A DNA stretch of 64,000 nt, from assembly GCF_965363235.1 (NCBI RefSeq), contig NC_134846.1, positions 75,552,724-75,616,723 of the forward strand. The letters run 5' to 3'. A program made the translations under genes and the position numbers. Shown here piece after piece: positions 25,601-40,600 of this stretch; the stretch's first letter is position 1, and every line of letters starts with the position of its first letter. Under the pieces are notes generated by a model, which was not told the DNA's origin, ran no database searches, and saw only the letters and a list, made by a program, of their open reading frames with translations. The DNA comes from Mytilus galloprovincialis (lineage: Eukaryota; Mollusca; Bivalvia; Mytilida; Mytilidae).

Positions 25601-28600
25601 AAGTCAGGAATATAACAGTGATTATCCACTCGTTTGATGTGTGTGAGGCTTTCATTTTGATATTAGATAAGGGACTTTCCTCGGAGTTCAGTATTTTTGT
25701 GATTTTAAATTTTACTATGTTTCCTCAGAGTTAAGTATTTTTGTGATTTTAAATTTTACTATGTTTCCTCGGAGTGTAGTATTTTTGTGGTTTTAAATTT
25801 CACTATGTAACTTTTTTAAAATTGTTGCGTTATAGCAACTTATTACGCCTAAACAAATGAAATACATGTACCATATTTTCATTTGACGATTGTTTAAAAA
25901 AAATCAAATATCGTTCGGATCTTTGGACTACATGTAATTCCTTACAATTTCGCAGTATGTCGTTGCAATCTTTACGTGTTATTATATGATTGTAAATATG
26001 AAAATTGATATCAACAAAAGGATATCTGAAGTAGATGTTCAAATAAGACAGCAGTCAAATGGATAAAAAATGTGTCATAAGCAACAGATCTGATCTTAAT
26101 TCATAAATATGAAAAAATCGTCTCGAAGAATAAATAGACATTTAAAAAAATGAAGCAACAATGATAGTTACTGTTCAAAATACACATTTGATCAACCATT
26201 CTTTAAGAAAATATGATGTATATTTCTAGATCTGATAATGCACGCAACCTTTCCTGTCTAGACCGCCAGCATGATTGGATTGCCGTGAATTGCAGATAAT
26301 ATTGTAGTTAACGTTAATTAATATGTCTATTCCAAAAGATGGACTATGGTTTTAAATACAACATATCTTAATCTTCAGTTGCCTTCTAGATGATTGTCAG
26401 AGGGTTTTCAATTGCAGTACTCTTTAATTTTTTTTTACCTCATCGATTTATAACACGTACAAAAAGTAAAATCACAAAAATACTGAACTCCGAGGAAAAT
26501 TCAAAACGAAAAGTCCCTAATCAAATGGCAAAATCAAATGATAAAACGCATCAAACGAATGGACAAGAACTGTCATATTTCTGGCTTGGTATAGGCGTTT
26601 TCAAATGAAGAAAATGGTGAATATTATGTATCATACAGACTTTTATGTATTACGATAAAACTATAATAGTAACCAATGATTTCGCGAAGAAAATTGCATG
26701 ATAAATCAGACGGAAATATACAGAAAATATAGTGGAGTAGTGAAGTAGCGAAAGTTTGAAAGCTGGAGTCGATCACTTTTCATTTCAAACCAAAGACTTT
26801 GAAAAATGTTTGCCTGTGCTGCTCCGCTACCAAAAACACAATGATTCAAATTGAGACCAAAGACTTGTAGGATTGGAATCAGACTTATCTGTCGAACATG
26901 GTTGACTGTTAGAGAGAACGTTAAAACAGACTCGGTTTTACTGTTTTGTTTTGCAATTTTTTGTTTCATGTTCTGCATCGATGCATTCCATATTAATAGC
27001 AGACCTACTTACAATAACTCTATAAATTTAACCAAATTTGTTCTCCATTACAAATGAACCATTGAACAGAGCTTACAACATCTTTTTGACAAGAAAGTCC
27101 ATATAAGTTATACTAAACTGACTTAAAGCTGATATTAACTCGAAATCAACGACGAACCAGTCCTATACCCTATATATTCCTGCTTTCGTATGCTGATATT
27201 AAATTAAAACAAGTGTCTACAGATAGGTCTAATGATAATTCGAAAACCAAATTAAAAACGACAACAGACTACTACAGTTTATAAACCAAATTAAATTGTT
27301 TCCTTAAGTAAAAGGTAGGCTCATTGTCGATGAACCTAAATGCATAAGCGTCTTAATGATACACATTAGAGTCAATAAAAATTTTACATAAATAAAGTCA
27401 CGTTGTTAAATCTCAAGTTAAACGCATCAACCTGTTTACTATGAATTATGAAATTAAATCACAGACAGGAAAACTGTTTGAAAATAAACCTGGTTGTATT
27501 TATAGATATAAAGCAGAAAATTACAAGGACAAGTGGCGACAAGACACGAATAGCTATGGAATCTCTGAGAATTCTGTCGGTGTTTCATCAATTAGTGTTG
27601 TCTTTCATACTCTAAATATGACATGTTGCATACTGATTTCATGACAGAATTGAACACAATTGACTAAGTCTGCAATGAGAGTGTCTGGTAGTTATTTTGC
27701 CAATATACGTTCTAGTCACGCACAAAGACTATACAATTAGAAGGCAAGCGTTACAAAGAATATCTAGTTATTGAATCAGATATCGATATTACGCTAAACA
27801 AATGGTTATCGTATACATTTTGTAAAAGGGAACGGAAGATTTATGAATTTTTGCATTGAAATTACTTAAGATTTCGTATGTCAAATACTGAATGAAAAAT
27901 GGGTATAAGAATATTAATACAGAATGTATCATCATGTTGATTATTTGGAGAACTATTCATCAGGTTTTAATCTTTTCTTTTAGCACTGAGCCAACAGAAA
28001 GACATCTGTCATTGAACGGTTATGATGCAAGTTTATGTTTTTGATTAGAGCAAATATAGCACAGCTTTTAACAATTTCTAACAATCTTCCGAAATTTCAA
28101 GAATTTTCAACAAGTTTATTCCTATCATGAACTTACGGAAGGAATATGTCTGAACCAAATAAAATCTTCTGTTACAAAACTCGTTGTATCATTTGTATCA
28201 TTATAAAAACATGTGTCGCAAAATTGACTGAGTTTTATAAATAAAAAAAAGTTCGAAATACAATAATAGTCAAATTCACATATATCCGCATCGTACCCCT
28301 CGACACAATTCGATTTTAAGACCTTTGTTGTAATCTCAGTTCATAAATATAAATAACGTTTCAACTTGTATTACTGAGATGGAGTAATTACAAAATTGGT
28401 TCAAAAACTGAATTTACCAAGTTGCACATATTTTTTTTCCTTAAACAATAGAGTATGGTTAATTAAGAACATCTTAATAAACATGTATTAGATGGTTCTG
28501 TATTTTGAAAATTTATCGGAAATAAAACTAATTATGTAAAAACAAGAAGATTTTGTATGATTGCGAATGAGACAATTTCCATCAAAGACTAATATGACGT

Positions 28601-31600
28601 AAGAGTAAGCATTATAGGGCACCGGACGGCCTTTGAAAATGAACAAAGCCACGTCACAGCAATCTATAAAAGACACATATTACCTAATTGTACATCTTTG
28701 ATTTTTTATAAGACGTGGTGTTATAAAAAATCAAAGCAGGTTTGCTCCTTAAAGTTCTTTAGTTTGAAGTTTAGAACACTCATTTTATTAAAAAAAATTG
28801 TAACGTATTGCGTGTCGGCTGGCAAAATGAAAATCCTATCATGAAAGGCTTAAATGTATTTTTTTTACATTTTCAGAATAAACAGATCAGTGGATCTCAT
28901 AAATATAGTGTTACTTCCATCACATGTGAATGAAGACAAACGGCTATTTATGAAAACTCTCTTTTTGAAAAGGGCATGTTACAATACATATATTGGTGCT
29001 TCCAATCTTTAGACATTAATGAGAATTACTATTCAACATTATTTCATTTTATTTCATAGATAAAGTCAAGGATATGCGGGTTTTTCTCACGTTTTGTGTC
29101 ATCTGTTGTTTTATGTTTAACCTGCACGTTCTGGCTGCACTGGTTATATGTATGCTTCACATAACTTGATCAATCTTGGAAGTGATTGCTATTACGAGAA
29201 CATTTCAAATGTAATATTGGATTGACACAGCTGTCAAATGTTTCCATAAGTCAATTTAAGGCCTGTAGTTACGCAGTGAAATCTCGTTATTACAGACATA
29301 TAACGGGTTTATGGCTTCTATAAAATGTTTGGCATACATGAGAAGAAGCTGATATCAATTTACACGGAATCAGAAAAGTAGGACATACTCTGACTTCAGG
29401 TATCTTGACAATTCGGTTTATGCTGATTGCATGCTTAATGAAATTAACTTTAGAACTTTATTGAATTTCTTTAAAAAGGAAACATTCATGATTTTTTATT
29501 AACCTTTAAGAACTGTGAAACACAATAAAATTAAAATAGTCATTGCCATCTTCATAGGCCTCATTCACGTTTAAGGATCTGCACTTATAAGAATTATAAT
29601 TGACTGTTTGTTTAACGTTCGTTTACAATTTCATTCCAGACCTACATTGTGGGTAAATATGTATTCTCCACTTCAGCGTACAGTTGGGAATATCAGGGTT
29701 GTGTATTTTACCATTTCTAATCAAAGTCTGACATATTGATATTTTGCTCGCTTCCGCTGATAACTGAGAAGATAATTGAAAAAAAATGTTGTCAATATTT
29801 AAACATAAATAGTATTATCTTGTATTAGATTTCAAGTAATCGTGCAATCTTCGTAATAGTTTCATGTAATGCAATTTTGCTAATGTATAATAATTTTTAA
29901 AAGGAAGCAGGGATTTTTTTCCCGCTCTTAACATTTAAATGCGTTTTCTTCAACTTCTTTTTCTATATATTATAATTAATAAAATTGAGAAAGGAAATGT
30001 TTACCTATAATTCGATACATGGGGGGGGGGGGGGGGTTTACCACATACAGAAACTTAAAAAGATGAAATTAACAAAAATTGAAATAAATAAAATACACTT
30101 ATGTTTTTTCCCAATACATGCATGTTTGCATAAAAACAGAAAAAGCTAAAATAGTCCATAGTTTTTTGAAAAATGTCTAAATATCTCAAATTTTGCAGTT
30201 CGTGCCACAGTACTTTATCCTTTACCGTAAAATAATTGTGAATTGAACTTGATGGAAGTTTATAAATTCTTAAACATTATATCGTGTTTTTTAAAATAAA
30301 TATATCTGAATATATTTTTAAAGCTTGTAAAAATAAGAAAATGCTGTACGATTGCTAATGAGACAACTCTCCACCATAGACCAAGTGCCATAGAGCTTGA
30401 GATCACTGTTTGTCCTTCAACAATGAGCAATTCCTTACAGCATATTCAGCTATACAAGGAAACTACACAAAATATAAAACAATTTAAACGAGAAACGGCC
30501 TGACTATTGTACAAGATATGAGCTAAAACATACATGATATACAGTAACGAATTACAGGCTCCCATCTTTTGGACACGCAGAAACAAAACATGGCTTCATA
30601 TGAACAAAAAAATAAAAAGAATACAAATTAGAAAATTTTTTATAAATAGATTTAGATAGATACATGATATCAAATTTTATAAAAATAAGAATAAGTAATA
30701 GTTATCTAAATATTGAACAGGGTAGACACCGTAAATTACCGTTGGAAAAAAAGATTATGTCCTCTCTGTAAAAAGGATGTAGAAGATGAATATCATTTTA
30801 CTTTAAAATGTCAAATTTTAGAAAAATGTAGGCAAAATCTTTTTCAAGAAATAGGGAATATAATTCTAGATTTCACAAAAATGTCTATGAGGAAAAATTT
30901 GTATTTATGTTTACTTTTAATGAGTATGACGTAACTAAAATTATTGTCAAGGTAGTTAATGACTTATATGTATTAAGAAACAGCCTAGCTGATAAGAAAA
31001 ACTAGTGGATGTAAAAACAATTATGACTATTTTATATTTTCTTATAGTATTTGTAATGATATATTTTATAACAATTGCATTAATATGAATGTTTGTACTT
31101 GTACTTTCAAATTTGCAAAGGTATCACCGCCTCCAAAACATTTAAATATATAGTCTTATAAGAATATGAATGTTGTTTAAATCTAGATATTATATTTTTT
31201 TAATGATTGTCATGTTTGTCTTGGTAACAATCCAATATTTGGATTTTACACCAATAAAATGATTTGATTTGATTTGATTTATGAACAAATTATAAAAATC
31301 AGCTGATAAACGCTTAACTCATCATGTCATTATAAAGTAAAAAAAACAATTAACAAGAAACATAAACCTGATGTTGCCACGTATTTTTTCATCCCAACAA
31401 AGAAAAAAGACAGCTAGTACAGATCAGAGAGTACTTGCAGTTACTATAAGCTAGTTCAAAACAAATAACAACTAATAAAAAAATCATGTATCTTAGACTA
31501 CAAGATCAAACACATTCAAAATCCAATTTAGTTTCCTTCAATAAGTAGCACATGGTGTTTTTATACAAAACAAAAAAACACCGAACTTTTAAGCAAGTGT

Positions 31601-34600
31601 TTAGACTGAACAAATCGTTGTATATATTATTAACGTAGAGGTGGATACATTAACATATAAGTTATTGAAAATACATCGACCTCTTGTTGACTTCTATCTC
31701 TTAACTAATTTAGTTCATCTAGAAAGGGTTTAGAATTTCTTTCTCCTGTTTCCAAGCAGTGACGTGTAGATCTATGATTAGTCTTTAATACTACATTATG
31801 ATCTATAGTATTTTGAACTATTACTCTGTTCAGTTCATTTTCAAGAACCATTTTCAAGAATATTGAAAATATAAAATGTTACCTTGAGAGTAATTATCAA
31901 ACATCGCGGAAGAAGAAATGCGATGTTTACATGTAAGGAATATAAATGCCACTAATTTTGATTAACTTATGAACAACTTGTATTTGTTTTCTTTATCATT
32001 GTATTAACTTACTTCGGTAACCTCTTTTTCCAAATCTCGCCATACAACAAGTCTTTCATTACTTTCACCATCAAAATCTTTGAGTTGATAAAGTGCGTGA
32101 CCAATCACATTATGCCGTTTATGACGATCAACGTCGTATACTGTAAATTTTAATACTCTATCCTGAAGTGTTCTGTGGGAAACCTACAGAATAAAACGTT
32201 TAACAGATGAAAATCTTATATGGCTTTTTCTTAATGATTGTTTTTAAGTACGAGTGTACAAAATAACATGCATATTTCTAAAAGTGTCAAACATTTTCTA
32301 AAGACAATATTTTTTCTTTTTATCAATGCAATTTTTACCTGAAAGACATAACTCTCCTCAAATTTTGGGTTGTTTGTTTTCTTCTTAAATTTGGACTGAA
32401 GGTATCTGCGCTCATCTGGCATTAGATATATTCTGTAAAAAAAAATTAACAGAATATCTTAGTACTCATTGCTCTTTATAGACAAAATGTATTATATTAT
32501 GTCATTTGTAAAAAAAACCCCAACCTATATAGGTTCGATACGCTGTAGTTTAATTAAACAAACATTATTGTGTACGTAACCAATATAGGCATACTGTTTA
32601 GATATCTGTGATTGTTGGATTCTTCGACTACTTGGGGCAATCAAGATGTAAGATATTTACGTCTATCCATAGTTTGTTTTGTTCATATTTTGTGTAGAAA
32701 AAGAGAGAAGACCCGCTAAAAGCAAGTGCATAATAAAACATACGTCACCTCGTTAGTGATTGTTTATCGTTATATTTTATTGATTACTTACTTTAGGGAA
32801 ATTTGTGTTGATATATATGTTGGTAAATAGGTTCTAGCACAACATCTCTTATCATTATCAAAGAAAATTCGAATAACGAGAAAACTGCAAGCTTGATTTC
32901 TTGAAATGGCAGAATTACTTGTTATTCATTTCACCAGGTTTTAAGCATTAACGATTAGTAATAAAGTAAAAAAACAAGTACAGAACATAAACAATTGGAA
33001 AAGCAGAGTTTATCAAATTAGAAAATCAAGTAAATCTTCAGTTTGTCAGTGAATGTTCATGTTATGTGAAGTAAATGGGAACATACTTAATAAAATCTCT
33101 CAAAAGTTTATATTTCAGGAAATAGAGATGCGACTTTCCAGACGAAGAAAATCGATTACTGGACACTAATAGGAATAGCATCTGCAGAATTCGAGACGAA
33201 GAGGTGTCAACTGGCGATAAAATTACAGTTACTAATTTAATACTATTGCGACAGCATATCAACTGAAAAAAAGTAATTTGCAGCTAAACCTGAGCATAAT
33301 GTACATCTGAAACAAGATTTTAGATATTTCAAGTTTGTTTCAAATATATTTTGTTCAAAAAACAAGAATAAAACAAGAACTTGTTTTGAGATAACAAAAA
33401 GATACAAAAAAAAAAATCATCAGAAAATCCGGATCTTGCATATATCAGACATGACAATGAAGAATAACGTGTATGCATTTTGTAGAACAATATCAAATTC
33501 CCTTAAAAAGAGGGACGAAAAATACCAGAGGGACAGTCAAACTCATAAATTGAAAATAAACTGACAACGCCATGGCTAAAAATGAATGGCTTTAACATTT
33601 GCATAATTGAATTAGAAAGAATGTTTACTGAGTTCAGCAATTTTTTCGTTCATCAATTGTATTTATCTTGCTATAGTAAGTATGATTGCATAATACTTAA
33701 TACGATAATTTGAATCAATTGGATAACGTGTTTTAATTTGGAATGCAGATATGATAATGTCAATAAAAGTTCATCAACCTATCTTTTATTTCATCAAAAA
33801 GAAACGCAAAATAGTATAAAAAGTAAAACTGCCGTTTCCACAAATCAAACTTGCAGTCAGAAAAATAGTTTCTTAGTTTTAAGAGAGAACATTTTACTAC
33901 TGATTGCATACACTTGTAAACTGTGGATTTATGGAGAGAGAGTTATCGTAACTTTTGATTGAATGACATAACAGAAAAAAATATGACTGACATTTTAATT
34001 GAAACGTAGTAATTTCCCGATGGAAATTCGTAAATCAACAATAATATGGTTGCTACAATATTGATGAGAGAGGATAACGGATATTTGAATATTCATTTAA
34101 GACATATCATTTATATCTACCTTTCATAAGGGACTTTCCATTTTGAATTTTTTCCTTGGAGTTTGATATTTTTGTTATTTTACATTTTAATGAATTTGAA
34201 GAAAAAATATCAGCATAAATAAAATCAACAGTAGAACACCGCTGTTCAAAATTCATAGAGCAGTTGAGAAAAAACAAATCTGGGTTATAAACTGAAATCT
34301 AGGGAACACATCAAATATAAGAGAAATACAGCGGAACAACAGAAACAATGCAGTGCAAGAACAACAAACGCGATCATACATAGAAACGGAGCTTCTGATA
34401 ACAACTGCATAACAGTAGAAAATGAAACTAAAGATTGGTTGTAGAATTACATTTCTATGTTTGATCCTGTTGTTTGTCATGGGTATCGTCTTACTTGTTT
34501 ACCCGTTAAGGATATTATACAATCGATGTATTTTTCCTCAAGTAAATCGAGTTCTTTTATTTATTTTCACCTTTGCCGGATATAAAATTGAGAATGGAAA

Positions 34601-37600
34601 TACCTTAAAACCTGTTTTAAGATATTCTTATCAGTCCGGAGCATTTCATATAATTTACAAGTTTTTTAAGCTTTGGTGTCAGCCAAGTTTGTATTTGATT
34701 CCCGCCAGTATTCGCTTTTAATATCTAATTTAACCACTATACTGGACCAATCGACAAGTTTTGCATATATAGCAAGATACATGTGGATCAACTGCTATCC
34801 TGTCCGTTTGTGACAAGAGTTCTACGTATAGAAAGGTATAGCAAAGATATCGAACTCCCAGGTTAATTTAAAGACTGGGGATTCCACAAAAACTGACATA
34901 AGCTTTCAAGCAACGGAACGAGTGAAAAACATTTGTTGAAACTTCTTAAATCCAGTTATGTTTTTCAACAGTTTCAACCAATGTATTGCATTGGAAAACG
35001 ACTACTTGTATTTTTGCCCATCTGATGAGTTAAGCCTTTTTCAACTGATTTTTATAGTTCGTTCTTATGTTGTACTGTTATACCACTGTCCCAGGTTAGG
35101 GGGAGGGTTGGGATCCCGCTAACATGTTTAACCCCGCCACATTATTTATGTATGTGCCTGTCCCAAGTCAGGAGCCTGTAATTCAGTGGTTGTCGTTTGT
35201 TTATGTGTTACATATTTGTTTTTCGTTCATTTTTTTACATAGATAAGGTCGTTAGTTTTTTCGTTTGAATTGTCTTACATTACCTTATCGGGGCCTTTTA
35301 TAGCTCACTATGCGGTATGGGCTTTGCTCATTGTTGAAGGCCGTACGGTGACCTATAGTTGTTAATGTCTGTGTCATTTTGGTCTTTTGTGGATAGTTGT
35401 CTCATTTGGCAATCATACCACATCTTCTTTTTTATATAGGTGTTTAAGAATGACAGATCAGAAGCTTGTTTAACATTAAAATTTGGCTTGATCTGGTTTA
35501 TGATCTACATCACAAAGATGGCCACCCGCGATGGCATAAATTGTTCCATTTCTGACAGGTATTGTTCTAAGAAAATGATGGGTTAAATCTACTTTTTATA
35601 TCATGCCAAATCTCCCACATGTTAGGAAGACAAGCACATCTTAATTGTTATTACAAGAAATAAAGATGTGATTCTCAACATGACGAATCGATAACCGGAC
35701 ACTATTAGGAAAAACTTCCGCAGAAGAAAAGGCGAAGAGGCGTAAAGTAACGCTACAGTTACAGTAATCATTTTAAAAATGTGTACGCAATTGTTTTTGG
35801 ATTATTTTGATGTAATAATTATTTGTAAATACATTTTAGACGACCATCTGCAAGTCTGTTGACAGTATTTTGACAAGTAAACACAAAACAATCGTGAGTT
35901 GTCAAACACAGATGGGCCATAACTGGAAAGCTAAGATATCTGCAACTCTACATTTATTAAAAACATATTTTCTTGTTCCTTTGGTTTATACTCTAAGGAT
36001 GCAGGGCTTAATAAAAAGCACTCTTCTAAACAATGAAGTATTTTTAAAACTAAATTATACATTTTCTTTCTTTTTAAAAAAAAATCTCTCATTTATTTTC
36101 ATTTTAACCGCTTTTATTTTAAAATATTGCGTTCCTCCACTTGATCGAACATTGAGGTTTATTTTTTGTTGTTATTATTTACTTTGCCAAAGAAAAGAAT
36201 TTGTGTTTATAATTTAACGAAATTTTAGAAAGGACGTGATAATAATAACGTATGGAGGCAGATCCAAATTTGTCAGCAAACCATTTTCAAACAATAATAA
36301 TAAATAAAAAAAATATTTTACAAAAAGTTCATGATTGTACAGTTTTTTTTTAATCAAATGAAATACCAATATCCATCATTTATCTTTACATCGCATTTAA
36401 TTAAAAAAAAATACAAAACTAATGGATCTGAAGATTCTGTTTCATAGCTTCAGTTGAAATTCAAAACTGAAAAATAATTATCTGTAGGTTCGTCATCGAC
36501 ATTTCACTAATAACTACTTTACTATTGAGACACACTGAACATATGTATGGCTTTTCTCTAACGATATTTTTAGGCTTTAAAGCAAGATTTCAGCATCATA
36601 ATATTTTGGACTTGAATCAGTTCAAACATTGACATTTAAGTTTGAAACATGACTAAACTTTCATTTCTGTTTTTAATTCTGTAGACAAATTGACATTTAT
36701 CAGAGATTTTGTAAATCGTGTTTTGTGCACTTAAAAGTGTTGCTGTATAAAATCAGTTAAGAAGAAGTAAAAAGAAAATTAAATTGCGTGAAAACACAAG
36801 TGCTTAAAAAGAGAGGAACACTTTACCAAAGGGATATTGACACACCAGTCTAAAACAAATTGACAAACGACCGAAAGACAAAGAACAGTTCACAAAATAC
36901 AACATAGAAAATCAAAACTTGTGCCAAACGGACCTCACAAAAAACCGTGGTTTTCAGTAATTGAATAGTCTATTTGAACGGGATTAGCATTTTAATTGGG
37001 AGCATTTCTTAAAACAAGTTTTTTTCAAAATGTGTTCATGTCTTGTTTTGCTGTATTTTTCTTCTGAAAATGTGTTCTTAAATGGGTTTTGTATTTTTTG
37101 AAATTTTCACATCCATTTATTTTTTCATAATCTGCATAATCGATTCTAATTCTTGTCCTGAATATTCATGAAATATTTATCCCTTGATGTTGAGCGACGA
37201 GCAATTTATCAACTGTTCAACATGTATCAAATTGCAGGTCTTGCATGTTTTCATTTTTTTTCAACATTGTCATAATGCGGGAGATTTGGCATGCCATTTA
37301 ACCAGGTTCAACCCACCATTTTTCTTAAAAAATTTCCTGTACCAAATCCGGATTATGGCAGTTGTTATCAAAAAGTTCGTTTCTATTTGTGTAGAAGTTT
37401 GATTTGCTGCACGTCGGTGTTTCTATTGTTCCTTTGATTTCTTCATATAGTTGATGAGTTTCCCTCTGTTTGGGGTTGTAACCTGGATTTGTTTTTCTCT
37501 CAATCGATTTATGACTTGTGTACACCGGTAAACTACTGTTGCCTATTTAATTATTATAGCATTGTTTGGTGAAGAACTTTCAACACAAGACTTACCTAAC

Positions 37601-40600
37601 AAATGGATCACAGCTACTATTGTTTCCATATTGACGAGTTGGTAAATTTTTGGATTTTATTAAAGTCACTAGTAATTTTTCTGTCTCTCTTTCATATTCA
37701 ACAGCAAACCACAAACGGCCTATATGATCTACAGGTATTTCATAAGTGTCATCCTCATCAACAATTTTATACAAACTTGGGTCGATTGATCCTAAGGCAT
37801 ATGCACCTAAAATAAAGTGAAAAGGTAGATGTCAGCTGCATGAAACCTTTAGTTTTACTGGCAACTTCTTAAAATATATTGAAAACTCTAATCCTAAGAT
37901 ATATGATTCATAGTAGACAGTTAAGTAGCCTTTTTCTTCAATTCCTCTGCCCATATCTGTATAATGTCTTGTTTCGAAGTTTAAGCTTTTTCATATATGT
38001 AGTTACATTTTCGAAAGTCAAAGTGAAATTAATTTTTCCGAAAATTATGCTGACCCAAAAAAGGTTTTTGTAATGCTGCTTTACGAAAAATAAACACATT
38101 ATACTTTCACACAAAAAGTTTCCTGGAAATTCAGGTAGGTATCATACGAAAAAGTTTTCAGATGCCATTTCTTATTGTTCTTTTTTTTAATTTATTGTGT
38201 CTGTTAATCAAAATAACAAAAGCAAAGCCTTAATTTTGAGCAAACAGAAAATCTGCTGTCAGTATAAATAGGTCTTAAAAAAGTATTTTTCATTCTAGTT
38301 CTTCTGCAGGTTTTTTTCTAAATGTTTTTAGCATAAATAATCTTGTATATTATGTATTAGTAAGTAAAGTAATGTTTTAACTACCAGAAAACAATCCTAC
38401 ATTGTTTGCATTTAAAAGCCCTTTATTTTCCGTAGGTGTTTGCAAACATTCATACTTGCTTGAAAATTGATAGTCGTTTCGAACATTCCACCTGAAATTC
38501 AAGTTGTGTGTGCTAACTTTAAATTATACACACCAAGAGAACTTGAGTTGAAAGGGTTGACAACAGGTAATTTCTACAGATCTAATTAAAATGGATAAAT
38601 CATTAAAAAGATTTATCATGCCTGCTTCTGCTTTTATCTTTTTATGTTCTTTTATGGCGATGATAACGACTACCTTGTGGTCATCTGTCAATGCCATATT
38701 AATAATAAACATACATTTGAACTTGATAACTCATAATTCTTTTGATAAAATATTCTATGATACTTGATCAAAGAAGTTTAAATATCAAATGACTATCTTA
38801 TCTTAATCATTGCTGTCCATTAATGGTACTTCAGGGTGATAACTGCTGAGTTATAATTCAACTGCAAGACTAGTCTAGAGATGCTTAAAGTGAAAGTAAA
38901 CTTCAACTCCCGCTAACATGTTTAACCCCGCCACATTATTTATGTATGTGCCTGTCTAAAGTCAGGAGCCTGTAATTCAGTGGTTGTCGCTTGTTTATGT
39001 GATACATATTTGTTTTTCGTTTATATTTCTTTTTATATAAATAAGGCCGTTAGTTTTCTCGTTTGAATTGCTTTACATTGTCATATCGGTGCCTTTTATA
39101 GCTGACTATGCGGTATGGGCTTTGCTCGTTGTTAAAGGCAATGCGGTGACCTATAGTAGTTAATGTCTGTGTCATTTGTGGACAGTTGTCTCATTTGCAA
39201 TCATACCACCTGTTATTCAAAATTGAGCAGATGTCTGTGCAGTATGCAGTAAGTTTTACCAGGCAGTGTGTAACGAAATAAAAATGATATTATAAAAATA
39301 AATTTAATGTTAATTTAGGTAATAAAATTAAACAATATACTAGGAAGATTAAAAAAAAAAACCGAAACAAAATCATATATATTGCAAGAGCAAATTGTTT
39401 TCTTGTAAATGATTAATTATCATGATGAATCGTTATTTTCGTTCGATAGTTGTCCTTCAAGTGCCAATATTCGATCAATATTCTATTTTAGTTGCTAACC
39501 TCCCGCTGTAATTTTACATCGCTTAGTATTACACTGATATAAAATGAATGTTGCGAATTGGAATATATACTGGTTGAACATTTGTCACATAGGTAGTAAT
39601 TTACTATGTAAATCGTTGTAAGTGACCATTTTTAACAATCATAATTTAATTATGACTAAGAACATCAAGGCATCAATAAAATATATTTCCTTGATAGATT
39701 TAGCTTATTCTTGTTTACACTGCTTTGTAATTTTCAAAAAAAGAAGAAACCTACGTCTGGTTTTGACCAATCATTTAAGGGTTAGATAGCACTAATTGTA
39801 AAAAAAACTTTACCAAAGTAACAATACTATATAACTAGTTGTTATGAAAGTCTGTGTTTGGTTTTTCTTTTTCTTATTAAACTCATTGGTTTGCAAGGCA
39901 TACTCACTAAAGGACCCCCTGACTAATAATATTTCTCTTCCAGTGATGTTAACGAGAAAAGTCTCGACAGGTTGAAAGCTTTATCTTGAAGTTTGTGAAA
40001 TCTTGAAAAAAATAGGATTTGAAAAAAAAATAAAAAATTTAAACTCTTCATTGGATTCGAAACATTATTTTTCATATATTTCTTGGGCTTCGCTTTCATT
40101 TAATTGGTTGTTAACTATCCTACTATAGATCAATATAGGTATTTTGTCTTGACGAAGTATACTTTAGTATAATTGAAAAAGTCTATACACTAAAAGTGTC
40201 CTTGATCAACACTACAGTGGCTTCAAAACAAAATTACAAATAGAATTTTACACACAAATGAATTCTTTTTGTATGTTTTCCTTTTTAATTTAAGTTCACC
40301 TAAATGTTTTAAAAGTTAGTATGACGTCCATCTTCATTAAACTATTAGATATTTTTATTTAACCCCAGCTAAGGCTCTACGCTCCGAGATTTTCTCGCTG
40401 TGTTGAAGACCCATTGGTTGCCTTCGACTGTTATAAGCTCTTTGGTCGGGTTGTTGTCTCATTGACACATTTCTTATTCTCTATTTTATCTCTTTGAAAT
40501 TAAAACTGATAAGTGTTTATCGAAACATAAGGCCGTTTCGTTGGTGAATAGAACACATATTCTGCCGACATTGGCCATGTACGTCAAATTTATAAAGACG

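Noticed and set aside
27441..27644. 67-codon frame containing KDKWRQDTNSYG as a gene
   Set aside because: No partner exon, no known motif, and length within chance expectation.
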